DNA from: SKPT01 sp040905445
Lineage (GTDB): Bacteria; Planctomycetota; Phycisphaerae; Phycisphaerales; Phycisphaeraceae
NCBI GenBank assembly: GCA_040905445.1
Contig: JBBDRN010000042.1
Span: forward strand, 1-64,000
DNA length: 64,000 bases
Direction of reading: 5' to 3'
Shown here: piece by piece, positions 25,226 to 33,402 of the stretch
Position numbering within the stretch: position 1 is the first letter of the stretch
How the letters are laid out: every line of letters starts with the position of its first letter
Translations under genes and position numbers: made by a program
Notes under the pieces: model-generated
The model's input: only the letters and a program-made list of their open reading frames with translations
Database searches by the model: none
Told to the model about the DNA's origin: nothing

Positions 25226-26403
25226 TCCTGCGCCGCCTCCCCCGCCACGCGCCGCGCCATCGCTGTTTCGCTGTAGCGGGCGAGCGCGACTTCGCGGGCG
25301 GCGTCGGCGAGTTGGCGGCAGAGCTCGCGGTCGGTGATGACGCGGCGAAGCGCGTCGACGAGGGCGTCTTCGTCGCCCGGCTGCGTGACCAGGCCGGTGT
25401 GCTCGTGCTTGATGGCCTGAACCGTGTCGCCGCAGTCGGTGGCGACGATGGCCAGGCCCGCCATCATCATCTCGAGCAGCGTCAGGCTCAGGCCTTCGTG
25501 GTAGGACGTCTGCACGCCGATGCTGCCCGAGCGCAGCAGCGCGGCGGTGTCGTCCACCCAACCGGGCGCGTCGAGGATGTCGCCGATGCCGAGCTCGTCG
25601 ATCAGGGCGCGGGTCTGGCGTTCATGCTCGGGGCCTTCGCTGTGGGCGGTGGCGGCCCCGGCCATGACGACGCGGAAGCGCAGGCCCTCGGCCTTGAGCC
25701 GGGCGACGGCGCGGACGAACATCTGCGGGTTCTTGACCGACGCGATGCGGGCCATCCAGACGAGCGTCGGCACGTCGGCGTCGACGTCGGCGGTCCAGTC
25801 GGTCTCGGCGACGGCGTTGGGAAAGACGCGGGCGCGCCCGGTGAGCTCGGGAGCGCGAGTGACGAGGCGGTCGATGATATCCTGAGCGTCGCCGTAGATG
25901 TTTTCGCACCGCCCGAGCGCCCAGCGCATGAGCTTGAGTCGTAGGCCGGTGTCTTCGAGCACGCTCTGGGGCATGTGCCAGGTGAACCAGAGCCGTGGCG
26001 GGCGTCGCATGGCGCGCGTGGCCAGCGCGGCGAAGACAATGGACAGGCGTGAGCCGTGGACGTGGAGCACGTCGATGCGGTGCTCGCGGATGAGCCGGCG
26101 AAGCTGACGTGCGGCGGCGAGGATGGCGAAGCGCCCACCGCGATGGACGCCGAGGCTGAAGGCGGGGATGCCGGAGTCGTCGTGCTGGACGTATGAGCCG
26201 GTCTCGCGAAGGGCGATGAGGATGGAGCGCACGCCGATCTGGTGCAGGCCGCGGCCGATGCTGAAGGTGACGCGTTCGGCGCCGCCTTCACCGTAGGTGC
26301 TCATGAGCTGGGCGATGCAGAGTTCGCCGTGGGCGTGCGCGGCGGGGGGAGCGGCGCTGGGGCGGGCCGGCTCGGTGGTGAGGGGGTCGGAGATTTGGGT
26401 CAT
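25222..26403 (-). CDS. GT4-family glycosyltransferase
   Basis: 393-residue GT-B enzyme. The N-lobe begins LCIAQLMSTYGEGGAERVTF, the GGAExV loop typical of GT4. The C-lobe has LVWMARIASVKNPQMFVRAV, VVMAGAAT and QTSYHEGLSLTLLEMMMAG with the E-x7-E donor motif. The ATG at 26403 overlaps the stop of the upstream gene (ATGA) and the gene's own stop overlaps kinase 5, so translation is coupled on both sides. Probably adds one sugar of the repeat unit; specificity unknown. Confidence 0.9.
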   Translation of the reverse strand: MTQISDPLTTEPARPSAAPPAAHAHGELCIAQLMSTYGEGGAERVTFSIGRGLHQIGVRSILIALRETGSYVQHDDSGIPAFSLGVHRGGRFAILAAARQLRRLIREHRIDVLHVHGSRLSIVFAALATRAMRRPPRLWFTWHMPQSVLEDTGLRLKLMRWALGRCENIYGDAQDIIDRLVTRAPELTGRARVFPNAVAETDWTADVDADVPTLVWMARIASVKNPQMFVRAVARLKAEGLRFRVVMAGAATAHSEGPEHERQTRALIDELGIGDILDAPGWVDDTAALLRSGSIGVQTSYHEGLSLTLLEMMMAGLAIVATDCGDTVQAIKHEHTGLVTQPGDEDALVDALRRVITDRELCRQLADAAREVALARYSETAMARRVAGEAAQE

Positions 26404-27494
26404 GCTTCGGCTCCCTTGACAAGCTGCTCGGCGGCTGGCGGCGCCTGAGTGCGACCTTCGCGCCACGGGCTGATGCCGAGCAGGCGCTTGATCCGCCGGA
26501 TCGATGCTTCGAGGCTCGCCAACACAAGCCCCTGGAGCGCCGGGTCATTGCGTGTCACGGCCTGCATCAGTTTGGCGGGGATCGTCCGCGGAGTCAGCCA
26601 GTCATGGCTGGAGACGCCTTCGATCATCTCGGCGTGACGACGCGCGAGCCAGGTATAGGGGCTCAACTCCGCGTTGACACGGTCGTAGTAAGCACGCAAC
26701 GACCAGGGCCGGATGGGATAGGCAAATCGCCACGGCTGGCCGGCCTGGGCGTGGACGAACAGCGCCAGGCGGCCACCCGAAGCGTTCAACCGGTCGCGCA
26801 CGCGAAAGCTCGACGGGCCGAAGTGCTGGATGATGTCGCGGCCGTTCTGGAGGAAGCGCAGCGGAATGCCGCCATAGGTGTCCGAGCCCAGCAGGGCCAT
26901 CAGCACGTCTTGGTCGCCCACCATGTGGACCGGGCGGTCGTAGACGAGTTGTGCCTGAGCGGCCACGTAAGCCGGAGCCCCGAGCATCTGCTCCCAGATC
27001 TGGAGCAGTGGCCGGTGGTCGCGAGTGACGGCGACGACGCAGCTATTGGTCGTCACGTGCAGGGATCGGCCGACGGCGAGCCCCCAACGCCGGGTGCGCG
27101 TGGCCCCCGCCGCCTGCCAAGCCCACGGGTACTCCTCGGCGACGACGATGTGGTCGGCGGGGACGGCATTGAAGAACGCGGCCACGTCGCCCGTCACCAT
27201 GACATCGGCGTCGATCCATGCCACGCGCTCATAACCCCGATCCAGCAGGTCGAGCAGCATGGTCGGCTTGACGTTCCATGATCGGCCGCGCAGGTCGGGC
27301 CCCTGAAACTGGAGCACCCGCGCCGATGCGTGTTCGTCGTGCGGCAGGTCGCTGCAGGGCGTGCCGCTGACGACGATATCCGCGCTGCCCGAGCAACGCT
27401 GGAGGCTGGCCACGAGCAGGGCGAGGCCGACCTTCGCGTCATCGCGATCCTCGTGGCACGCGATGGCGATGGTGGGGGGAGAGGGGGGGGTCAT
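26400..27494 (-). CDS. Putative GT-A glycosyltransferase, unclassified
   Basis: 364-residue protein I cannot place in a named family. It has GT-A hallmarks: a beta-strand start TIAIACHEDRDDAKVGLALL, an acidic pair in VAWIDADVMVTGDV that looks like a DxD metal site, and GRSWNVKPTMLLDLLDRGYE just before it, an arrangement like GT8 or GT77 enzymes. HVTTNSCVVAV and GDQDVLMALLG fit the downstream acceptor side. ATGA overlaps exist with both neighbours. Likely a glycosyltransferase for the cluster's polysaccharide. The start at 27494 is set by the overlap; an upstream frame extension lies inside the neighbouring gene. Confidence 0.68.
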   Translation of the reverse strand: MTPPSPPTIAIACHEDRDDAKVGLALLVASLQRCSGSADIVVSGTPCSDLPHDEHASARVLQFQGPDLRGRSWNVKPTMLLDLLDRGYERVAWIDADVMVTGDVAAFFNAVPADHIVVAEEYPWAWQAAGATRTRRWGLAVGRSLHVTTNSCVVAVTRDHRPLLQIWEQMLGAPAYVAAQAQLVYDRPVHMVGDQDVLMALLGSDTYGGIPLRFLQNGRDIIQHFGPSSFRVRDRLNASGGRLALFVHAQAGQPWRFAYPIRPWSLRAYYDRVNAELSPYTWLARRHAEMIEGVSSHDWLTPRTIPAKLMQAVTRNDPALQGLVLASLEASIRRIKRLLGISPWREGRTQAPPAAEQLVKGAEA

Positions 27495-28657
27495 GAGCTT
27501 GTAGGCTGCGCCTGGCGTTGAAACTCGTCGGTGCGCGTTCGACGCTGGGCGCGCACCAGTTGCGGCGACCACACAACCTCACCTTCGCGTTCGATCGGCG
27601 CCGCGTCGCCGAAGTGCAGAAGGAAGTCTTCGAAGGCGTTCGCGAACGCAAGGACGCCGCGGCGCAGTTCGCCGAACAGCGCCTCGTCCATCGCGGTGAG
27701 CTGCTTGCGCAGCGCGTCGGCACAGGAAGCATGGGTGCCGGCGAAGTCTGCCTCATAGGGATCGACGCGCAGTGTTGGTGCGTCGGCCTGCCGCATCCGC
27801 CGGGCCATGGCGAGGAACGCGTCCTCGGGCGCGTCGAGGTTCTTGAGGTACCAGAGGTAGTGCAGCCGCCAGGCGACGTTGGGGCTTCGGCCTTTTTCCA
27901 GCTCGAGCGCGGTGCTGCACAGGTTGGAGACGTGGCTGTAGGGCCGAACGTCGTGCGGCGGCGTCAGGCCCCGCTCGGGCGTGCGCCATTGCAGGCTGGA
28001 GAACGGGTCCATGTGGATCAGGCGGCCGTGATGACGCCGGCTCGCGTGGAAACAGTCGATCGGCCGATGAGTCTGCCGCAGCCAGTGCACGTCGACGCCC
28101 AGGCACCAAGTGCCGATGATCGCATCCTCGTCCTTCAATCCGTCAAAGTGCGTGTAGTCCGTGCCGCAGAAGCGCCACACATGATCCCGCATCGCCTGGT
28201 GAACACGGTCAAAGTGATTGGGAACGAGCGGGTACAGATCGAAGTCATGCAGGATCGCGTAACGCGACTGACACTGCTTGAGCCCAACGAGGCAGCAGCC
28301 GGCATGATAGAACGCCCCGCTGTTGGCGCGTTCGATGATGCGGCCGCTGTGCGGCTCCAGGAAGTGGAACCGCAGCGGTATGTTCGGATAGGCCCGGCGC
28401 GCTGATTCCATCAGCGCCTCGGCCCCGGGCCGTGGCGTGCGGTCAAACACGATGTGGAACTCATGGAGATCCGTGAGATCCAGTTGCCCGATGAACCGGA
28501 GATTGACCTCGAGCAGGGAGCGCAGCATCCAGGGCGCACCCATGACGATGCTGTACCCGTCGCGGGTGGCGGGCTTGTCGCCCCAACGGATCATGGGGCG
28601 CAGGCACTGCTTGATGGCGTATCGCGCCAAGCGGGTTTTCAGCGGTTGAAACGCCAT
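27491..28657 (-). CDS. Putative GT-A-fold protein, unclassified
   Basis: 388-residue soluble protein of unrecognised family. A Rossmann-like first half (YSIVMGAPWMLRSLLEVN, HEFHIVFD) leads to YAILHDFDLYPL, whose DFD could be a metal-binding motif of a GT-A glycosyltransferase. Cys/His-rich stretches (FYHAGCCLVG, DCFHASRRHHGR) follow. The ATG at 28657 is used; a GTG two codons earlier (28663) is equally possible. Its stop overlaps the start of the next gene (ATGA). Context argues for a sugar transferase or sugar-modifying enzyme, but the function is not established. Confidence 0.6.
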   Translation of the reverse strand: MAFQPLKTRLARYAIKQCLRPMIRWGDKPATRDGYSIVMGAPWMLRSLLEVNLRFIGQLDLTDLHEFHIVFDRTPRPGAEALMESARRAYPNIPLRFHFLEPHSGRIIERANSGAFYHAGCCLVGLKQCQSRYAILHDFDLYPLVPNHFDRVHQAMRDHVWRFCGTDYTHFDGLKDEDAIIGTWCLGVDVHWLRQTHRPIDCFHASRRHHGRLIHMDPFSSLQWRTPERGLTPPHDVRPYSHVSNLCSTALELEKGRSPNVAWRLHYLWYLKNLDAPEDAFLAMARRMRQADAPTLRVDPYEADFAGTHASCADALRKQLTAMDEALFGELRRGVLAFANAFEDFLLHFGDAAPIEREGEVVWSPQLVRAQRRTRTDEFQRQAQPTSS

Positions 28658-28702
28658 TGTCACTCGCGACCGGTTGGTCGCTTCCGGTCGGCGTCCATTT
28701 GA

Positions 28703-29881
28703 TCAGGCGTTGGTCGCGGCCGCCTGCCGCGTCTGGCTGAGCGGGCCGCCGCCCCCCGTCCCCGGCTTCGTCGCCACCACGCCGAAGCCCCAGTCGCGCA
28801 CCTCGGTGGTCTTGATGTCCTCGAAGCCCAGCTCGCGGTACCAGCCCTTGACCTCGTCCTGCGTGTGCATCCAGCGGTAGCGCGGCGTGTAGATGTCCAG
28901 CAGGTCGACGATGCGCTCGCGCCACGTCAGCCGGTCCTTCTCGTCGTTCAGGCCCAGCAGCGTGCGGATGTGCTGGCGGATCATCGACTGCACCGACCAG
29001 ACGCAGACGAACGCGTGTTTGACCGGCGCGGGCATGGGCGAGACCACCTGCCGCAGCTTGAGCTGAAGCGCGAACTTGATGCCCGGCTCCTTGTGGTAGA
29101 CCCAGATGTAGATCTTCGCACCCGGCGCAAGCGCCTTGGCGACGGCCAGCAGGGCCTGGCGTGTGTCCGGGTTGTGGTGCAGCACGCCGGAGGAGTAAAG
29201 CACGTCGACCGCCTCGTGGCGGAACGGCGGGTTCATCAGGTCAGCCTGCACGAAGTGCGTGCGGTCGTTGCCCTTGGCGCGGTAGTAGGCATAAGCGCGG
29301 TCGACGGAGTCTGCGACGTCGGCGGCGAGGACCTCGCAGCCGAAGCGGTTGAGCCCGCGAGACAGCGACCCGTTGCCGCAGCCGGCGTCAAGCACCCATT
29401 TGCCCTTGAGCTCGTCGGCGGTCGCGTCCACCTCCTGGAGGAAGAGCTTGCAGCGGTCGTCGACGGTTTCGTGCCAGGTGCGGCTGTGATCGTAGTCGAA
29501 GTGCTCCCACTCGCGGCCGAAGCTCGCGCCGATGGTCTTGCCCGCAGCGGCCTTCTCGCGGATGGCCTTGTCCTCGGCCGAGCCGCGCGTGAGCTGCGCG
29601 TCGGGCAGCAGGCGGGGCACGCCGTTGCGGATCGGGTACGCCTGCCCGGCTTCGTTCTCGAGTCGGCCGGTGTCGATCTCGATGGCGTAGCAGGCGGCGC
29701 AGTCGCGCTCGGCGACGCTGGCGGCGACATGCGGCCCGGATTCGCTGACCCGGCAATGACGGCACTGGCTGGGTGGAGAGGCCTCGTCGGCGGGCGTGGC
29801 CTGCGAGCCGGTGGCGTCCTTGAGGTGCAGGTCACTGCCGGAGACCGGGCACACGAGCATGTCGAGAACGCGTAGCTTCAT
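28703..29881 (-). CDS. SAM methyltransferase with N-terminal Trm112-like zinc module
   Basis: 392-residue protein, the first confident gene of the leftward cluster. Residues 1-95 form an enlarged Trm112-like zinc module: LVCPVSGS (Cys11), CRHC (40-43), CAAC (61-64) and YPIRNGVPRLLPD. The methyltransferase domain starts near 115 (FGREWEHFDYDHSRTWHETV) with motif I WVLDAGCGNGSLSRG (162-176), VLAADVA and VDVLYSSGVLHHNPD. This layout is common in polysaccharide and lipid methyltransferases. The ATG at 29881 overlaps the stop of a short upstream frame (ATGA). Substrate unknown. Confidence 0.85.
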   Translation of the reverse strand: MKLRVLDMLVCPVSGSDLHLKDATGSQATPADEASPPSQCRHCRVSESGPHVAASVAERDCAACYAIEIDTGRLENEAGQAYPIRNGVPRLLPDAQLTRGSAEDKAIREKAAAGKTIGASFGREWEHFDYDHSRTWHETVDDRCKLFLQEVDATADELKGKWVLDAGCGNGSLSRGLNRFGCEVLAADVADSVDRAYAYYRAKGNDRTHFVQADLMNPPFRHEAVDVLYSSGVLHHNPDTRQALLAVAKALAPGAKIYIWVYHKEPGIKFALQLKLRQVVSPMPAPVKHAFVCVWSVQSMIRQHIRTLLGLNDEKDRLTWRERIVDLLDIYTPRYRWMHTQDEVKGWYRELGFEDIKTTEVRDWGFGVVATKPGTGGGGPLSQTRQAAATNA

Positions 29882-30123
29882 CGTCCGCTCCGGGTTGGCG
29901 CTGTGGCGGCTCGGGACTTGGGGCCGGGCTTGGCGCCGGTTGCTGCGGTTCGTGGGCGCGTGGGGACGGGTAACGGGCAGGCTCCGCCCCCGTCGGGTGC
30001 GCGCTGTGGCGCGCACCCGATTGGCCGGGAGGATCGGCGTCCTCCATGTGGGCTCAGGTTCCGCCGGCCCGTCGCCCGGCAGCCGGTCGGCGTGGTCAGG
30101 GTTAACCGCCTGCCTGGCCCCAT
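29878..30123 (-). CDS. Possible 81-codon leader ORF coupled to the first cluster gene
   Basis: Open frame with an ATG at 30123, a good Shine-Dalgarno (AAGGA, 5 nt before the ATG) and a TGA that overlaps the ATG of the methyltransferase gene as ATGA, the same junction used inside the cluster. The predicted product is Arg/Pro/Gly-rich without a recognisable domain, and its codon bias is weaker than that of its neighbours, so it may be chance. It also contains the 12-bp hairpin at 29993-30020. If translated, it could couple leader translation to the cluster. Confidence 0.25.
   Translation of the reverse strand: MGPGRRLTLTTPTGCRATGRRNLSPHGGRRSSRPIGCAPQRAPDGGGACPLPVPTRPRTAATGAKPGPKSRAATAPTRSGR
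29993..30020 (-). promoter_or_regulatory. Perfect 12-bp hairpin in the cluster's 5' leader
   Basis: Arms TCGGGTGCGCGC and GCGCGCACCCGA pair without mismatch around a 4-nt loop (TGTG), about 110-140 nt before the start of the first cluster gene. No U-tract follows on the minus strand, so it does not look like a simple terminator. It may be an attenuator, RNA-stability or protein-binding element. It lies inside the possible leader ORF. Confidence 0.5.
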
Positions 30124-30235
30124 CTCCGTCCTTCTATCGAGCGATTGGCGGCGTTACTGCAGGCCGGTCGCATCTCCGTTTGAGCTGCGCGCCGATACGG
30201 CGAGGCCGGGCACACGCACAGTGTCAGTAACCCAC

Positions 30236-30250
30236 ACCGTTAACGACGGT
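30236..30250. promoter_or_regulatory. Small inverted repeat, candidate operator
   Basis: ACCGT-N5-ACGGT, with imperfect CACA/TGTG extensions outside it, in the upstream region of the glycan cluster. The size suits a dimeric repressor, but there is no independent support. Confidence 0.2.
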
Positions 30251-30654
30251 TATGTGTTCTGAGCATGCCAACCCAAGATCACCCGGGAAGGTCGGATCGA
30301 TTGAGGGCGCTTCTCCCGTTGCTGGCCCTGTCGGGCAGGCGACACACCCATCATCTGGCGCCGTCGCTGGCGGCGAACTGGGTGCCTTGCCCATCGCGGC
30401 CGGGGACACCCCCGGTTTGGCGAGCGGGGGCGTTTCCTGCCCCGGCCTACGCGCAATTACGATATCACTTATTCCCCCTCGCACAAGAGCTTTCGGTTCG
30501 TCGCCGATCGAACTTTTATCGCCACGCGGTGGGTGTCGGCGCGCGGGTCATCGGGGCCGACGGAGTTGCGGATCGACCGCGCCGATGGTGTCCGTCGGCA
30601 CCCTGGTGTGCGTTGCGATGCGCGGGGGCGCCGGCTTGGATCAACGGAAATGCT

Positions 30655-30677
30655 GATAGATTATAAACTACTCTATC
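30655..30677. promoter_or_regulatory. AT-rich dyad around a TATAAT (-10 like)
   Basis: GATAGA-N11-TCTATC inverted repeat centred near 30666 in otherwise GC-rich DNA. On the minus strand the spacer contains TATAAT (30660-30665), a perfect -10 hexamer, though no good -35 is found. On the plus strand TTGGAT and GATTAT are spaced 17 nt apart, ahead of the importer operon. It could be a promoter for one or both divergent units with a repressor site over it. Confidence 0.4.
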
Positions 30678-30952
30678 TATAGAACTTAAGCCTTCGATGC
30701 CGTCGCCGCGGCGTCGCGCCGCGCCCCCCCCCCGCTTTCCGACACCGCCCAGCCGACCCAGCTTGACGGCAATCCGCCGCGTCCACGGCCCGTCTCGGAG
30801 TGTCGGCCTTGCGCGATTCACCACGCCACGGCCCCGCCCGATGCAGACGCACGGGCGACATCCCGTCCGCCGAATGAACGCGATTCGCAGCAGCGCGCGG
30901 GCGCGACGGCCGGACGGGGTATGCTTCTCCCCGCGGCCGCGAGGAGTGAGCC

Positions 30953-31723
30953 ATGATCCGATTCCGCGAGGTCAGCAAGCGATACGGCGATGGCGACGCC
31001 CCTCCGGCCGTCGATCGACTGTCGCTCGAGGTCCGCGACGGTGAGTTGCTCGTGCTCCTGGGCGAGTCGGGCTGCGGCAAGACGACGACGCTCAAAATGA
31101 TCAACCGCCTGATCGAGCCCACCGGCGGGCGCATCGAGCTCGACGGGCAGGACGTGCAGCGGCTCGATGCCGTGGCGCTGCGGCGGAAGATCGGCTACGT
31201 CTTCCAGGGCATCGGGCTGTTCCCGCACCTGAGCGTGGCGGAAAACGTCGCCGTCGTGCCGAGGCTCCTGGGCTGGCCCCGGCGGCAGATCGCCGAGCGC
31301 GTCGACGAGCTGCTGGCGCTCGTGAATCTCCCAGCCGAGACGATGCGCGACCGGAACCCGGCCGAGTTGTCGGGCGGACAGCAGCAGCGGGTGGGCGTGG
31401 CGCGGGCGCTGGCGGCGCGGCCGCGGATCATGCTGATGGACGAGCCGTTCGGAGCCCTCGACCCGCTGACGCGCGACGCGCTGCAGGAGGAGTACCGGCG
31501 GCTGCACGAGGAACTGGGGCTGACGACGGTGATGGTGACGCACGACATGACCGAGGCGCTGCTGCTGGCGGATCGGATCGCGGTGATGCGGACCGGGCGG
31601 TTGATCGGGCTTGGCACGCCCGCGGAATTGTTGACGGCGCCAGGGCATGCGGATGTGGCCGCGATGATGCAGACGCCGCGGCGGCACGCGGCTCGGGTCG
31701 AAGCACTGGCGGGCGGTGGGTGA
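30953..31723 (+). CDS. Osmoprotectant/glycine betaine-type ABC transporter ATPase
   Basis: 256-residue ABC ATPase. Walker A GESGCGKTT (37-45), Q-loop YVFQGIGLFPH, signature LSGGQQQR (139-146), Walker B IMLMDEP and the H-loop MVTHDMTEA are intact. FGALDPLTRDALQEE and the TLKMINRLIEP segment after Walker A mark the quaternary-amine uptake branch (OpuCA/OsmV/ProV). There is no C-terminal CBS tandem, unlike OpuCA. The ATG follows AGGAG at a good distance. The next gene supplies membrane and binding domains, so the two genes make a complete importer for glycine betaine, choline or a related solute. Confidence 0.9.
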   Translation: MIRFREVSKRYGDGDAPPAVDRLSLEVRDGELLVLLGESGCGKTTTLKMINRLIEPTGGRIELDGQDVQRLDAVALRRKIGYVFQGIGLFPHLSVAENVAVVPRLLGWPRRQIAERVDELLALVNLPAETMRDRNPAELSGGQQQRVGVARALAARPRIMLMDEPFGALDPLTRDALQEEYRRLHEELGLTTVMVTHDMTEALLLADRIAVMRTGRLIGLGTPAELLTAPGHADVAAMMQTPRRHAARVEALAGGG

Positions 31724-31754
31724 GCGATCATCCGTCGTCACGGGAAGACGCCTC

Positions 31755-33374
31755 ATGAGCGACAACCTGCGTGAGCAGCTCGCCAACCTGCCGGTCTACC
31801 TCGGCCAGCACATCCTGCTGACGGTGGTGGCGCTCGGTGCGGGGATCGCCATCAGCCTGCCGCTGGCGGTGTCGGTGACGCGCTGGCAGCCGGGGCGGTG
31901 GCCGCTGCTCACGGCCGTGGGCGTGATCCAGACCGTGCCGGGGCTCGCGCTGTTGGCGCTGGCGGTGGCGGTGCTCATCGCGGTGCGGCCGTGGACGGAG
32001 GTGTCGGCGTTCGGGTTTCTGCCGGCGGTGACGGCGCTGACGCTCTACAGCATGCTGCCGATCGTGCGCAACACCGTCACCGGCATCCTGGAGGTCGACC
32101 CGGCAATCACAGAGGCGGCACGCGGCCTGGGAATGACGCCGACGCAGCGGCTATGGCGTGTGGAGCTGCCGCTGGCGCTGCCCGTGATCATCGCCGGCGT
32201 GCGCACGGCGGCGGTGTGGGTGGTCGGCACGGCCACGCTCTCGACGCCGGTCGGACAACCGAGCTTGGGCAACTATCTCTTCGGCGGCCTGCAGACGCAG
32301 AACTGGACGATGGTCGTCGTCGGCTGCATCGCGGCCGCGGGGCTGGCGATCGCGCTCGATGCGCTGATCGCCCTGCTGGAGAAGGCGGCGTCGGCACGCA
32401 GCGTCTGGCGCGGGAGCGCCGCGGGGCTGGGGCTCGTGATGCTGCTCGGCGGTGGGCTGGCCGCGCCGACGCTGGCCGCGACCTGGTTCGATGCGCCTGA
32501 CGCGCCGGGGCTGGCGGCCGATCGCACGCCCGCGGAGCGCCTGGACGCCGACACGCGCGGCCGCGTCGTGCGCATCGGCTCCAAGCCCTTCACCGAGCAG
32601 TACATCCTCTCGGCGCTGATCGGTCGGCGACTGCAGGAGGCCGGCTTCGAGGTCGAGCGCCGGGAGAACCTCGGCTCGTCGCTCGGGTTTCAGGCGCTGG
32701 GGGCGGGCGAGATCGACGTGCTCGTCGAGTATGCCGGCACCGTCTGGACCAACTACATGAACCGCGAGGCGATTCCGCCCGCCTGGCACGTGCTCAACGC
32801 CATGGAAGGCTGGCTCGCCGACGAGCATGGCATCCGCAGCGTGGGCACGCTCGGGTTCGAGAACGCCTACGCGCTGGCGATGCGGCGCGAGCTGGCGCGC
32901 GAGCTTGGCATCGCGTCGATCGCCGACCTCGCCGACCACGCGCCGGCGATGAGCGTGGGCGGCGACTACGAGATCTTCGATCGTCCCGAGTGGCGATCGG
33001 TGCGGCAGCGCTACGGCCTGCGCTTTGCGCGCGAGGTGGTGTATGACTCGACGTTCATGTACCGCGCCGTCCGCAACGACGAGGTACAGGTGATCACCGC
33101 CTACACGACGGACGCCCGGCTGGATGTCTATGACCTGACGCTGCTGGCGGACCCGCTCGAAGCATTGCCGCCTTACGACGCGATCCTGCTGCTGTCGAGC
33201 GATGCGGGCTCGCGACCGGACGTCGTCGCCGCGATTGAGCCGCTGGTCGGCGCGATCGACATGCAGATGATGCGTGAGGCGAGCCACATGGTCGACCGCG
33301 AGCAGGACAAGCGGACGGTCACCGAAGCGGCGGCGTGGCTCGCAGCGCAGATCGAGGCGCGGCTGAGCAGGTGA
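31755..33374 (+). CDS. Fused permease and substrate-binding protein of osmoprotectant ABC importer
   Basis: 539-residue fusion. Residues 1-250 are an OpuCB-type permease with about six membrane spans and the EAARGLGMTPTQRLWRVELP loop that contacts the ATPase. Residues about 265-539 are an OpuCC/ProX-type periplasmic binding domain beginning VVRIGSKPFTEQYILSALIG with LVEYAGTVWTNY. Because the binding domain follows the last span, it is tethered on the outer side and needs no separate lipoprotein. The ATG at 31755 has GGAAG upstream and is preferred to a GTG at 31716. Ligand class is inferred from family: a quaternary amine. Confidence 0.88.
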   Translation: MSDNLREQLANLPVYLGQHILLTVVALGAGIAISLPLAVSVTRWQPGRWPLLTAVGVIQTVPGLALLALAVAVLIAVRPWTEVSAFGFLPAVTALTLYSMLPIVRNTVTGILEVDPAITEAARGLGMTPTQRLWRVELPLALPVIIAGVRTAAVWVVGTATLSTPVGQPSLGNYLFGGLQTQNWTMVVVGCIAAAGLAIALDALIALLEKAASARSVWRGSAAGLGLVMLLGGGLAAPTLAATWFDAPDAPGLAADRTPAERLDADTRGRVVRIGSKPFTEQYILSALIGRRLQEAGFEVERRENLGSSLGFQALGAGEIDVLVEYAGTVWTNYMNREAIPPAWHVLNAMEGWLADEHGIRSVGTLGFENAYALAMRRELARELGIASIADLADHAPAMSVGGDYEIFDRPEWRSVRQRYGLRFAREVVYDSTFMYRAVRNDEVQVITAYTTDARLDVYDLTLLADPLEALPPYDAILLLSSDAGSRPDVVAAIEPLVGAIDMQMMREASHMVDREQDKRTVTEAAAWLAAQIEARLSR

Positions 33375-33402
33375 TTCGCAACGGCCGCAGCAGCGACGAG
33401 CG

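Larger units (their letters stand above)
29882..30952. other. 1.07-kb intergenic region between the glycan cluster and ABC importer
   Basis: No confident gene is seen on either strand; the open frames present lack domains and normal codon bias. The region is the shared upstream space of two divergent units. It holds the possible leader ORF, a perfect 12-bp hairpin (29993-30020), a small inverted repeat at 30236-30250 and an AT-rich dyad at 30655-30677. It is more AT-rich than the rest around 30450-30520 and 30640-30690, as expected for control DNA. Confidence 0.7.

Noticed and set aside
30224..30824. Short open frames on both strands in the gap before the importer
   Set aside because: No domain, no good Shine-Dalgarno and no codon bias; treated as non-coding.
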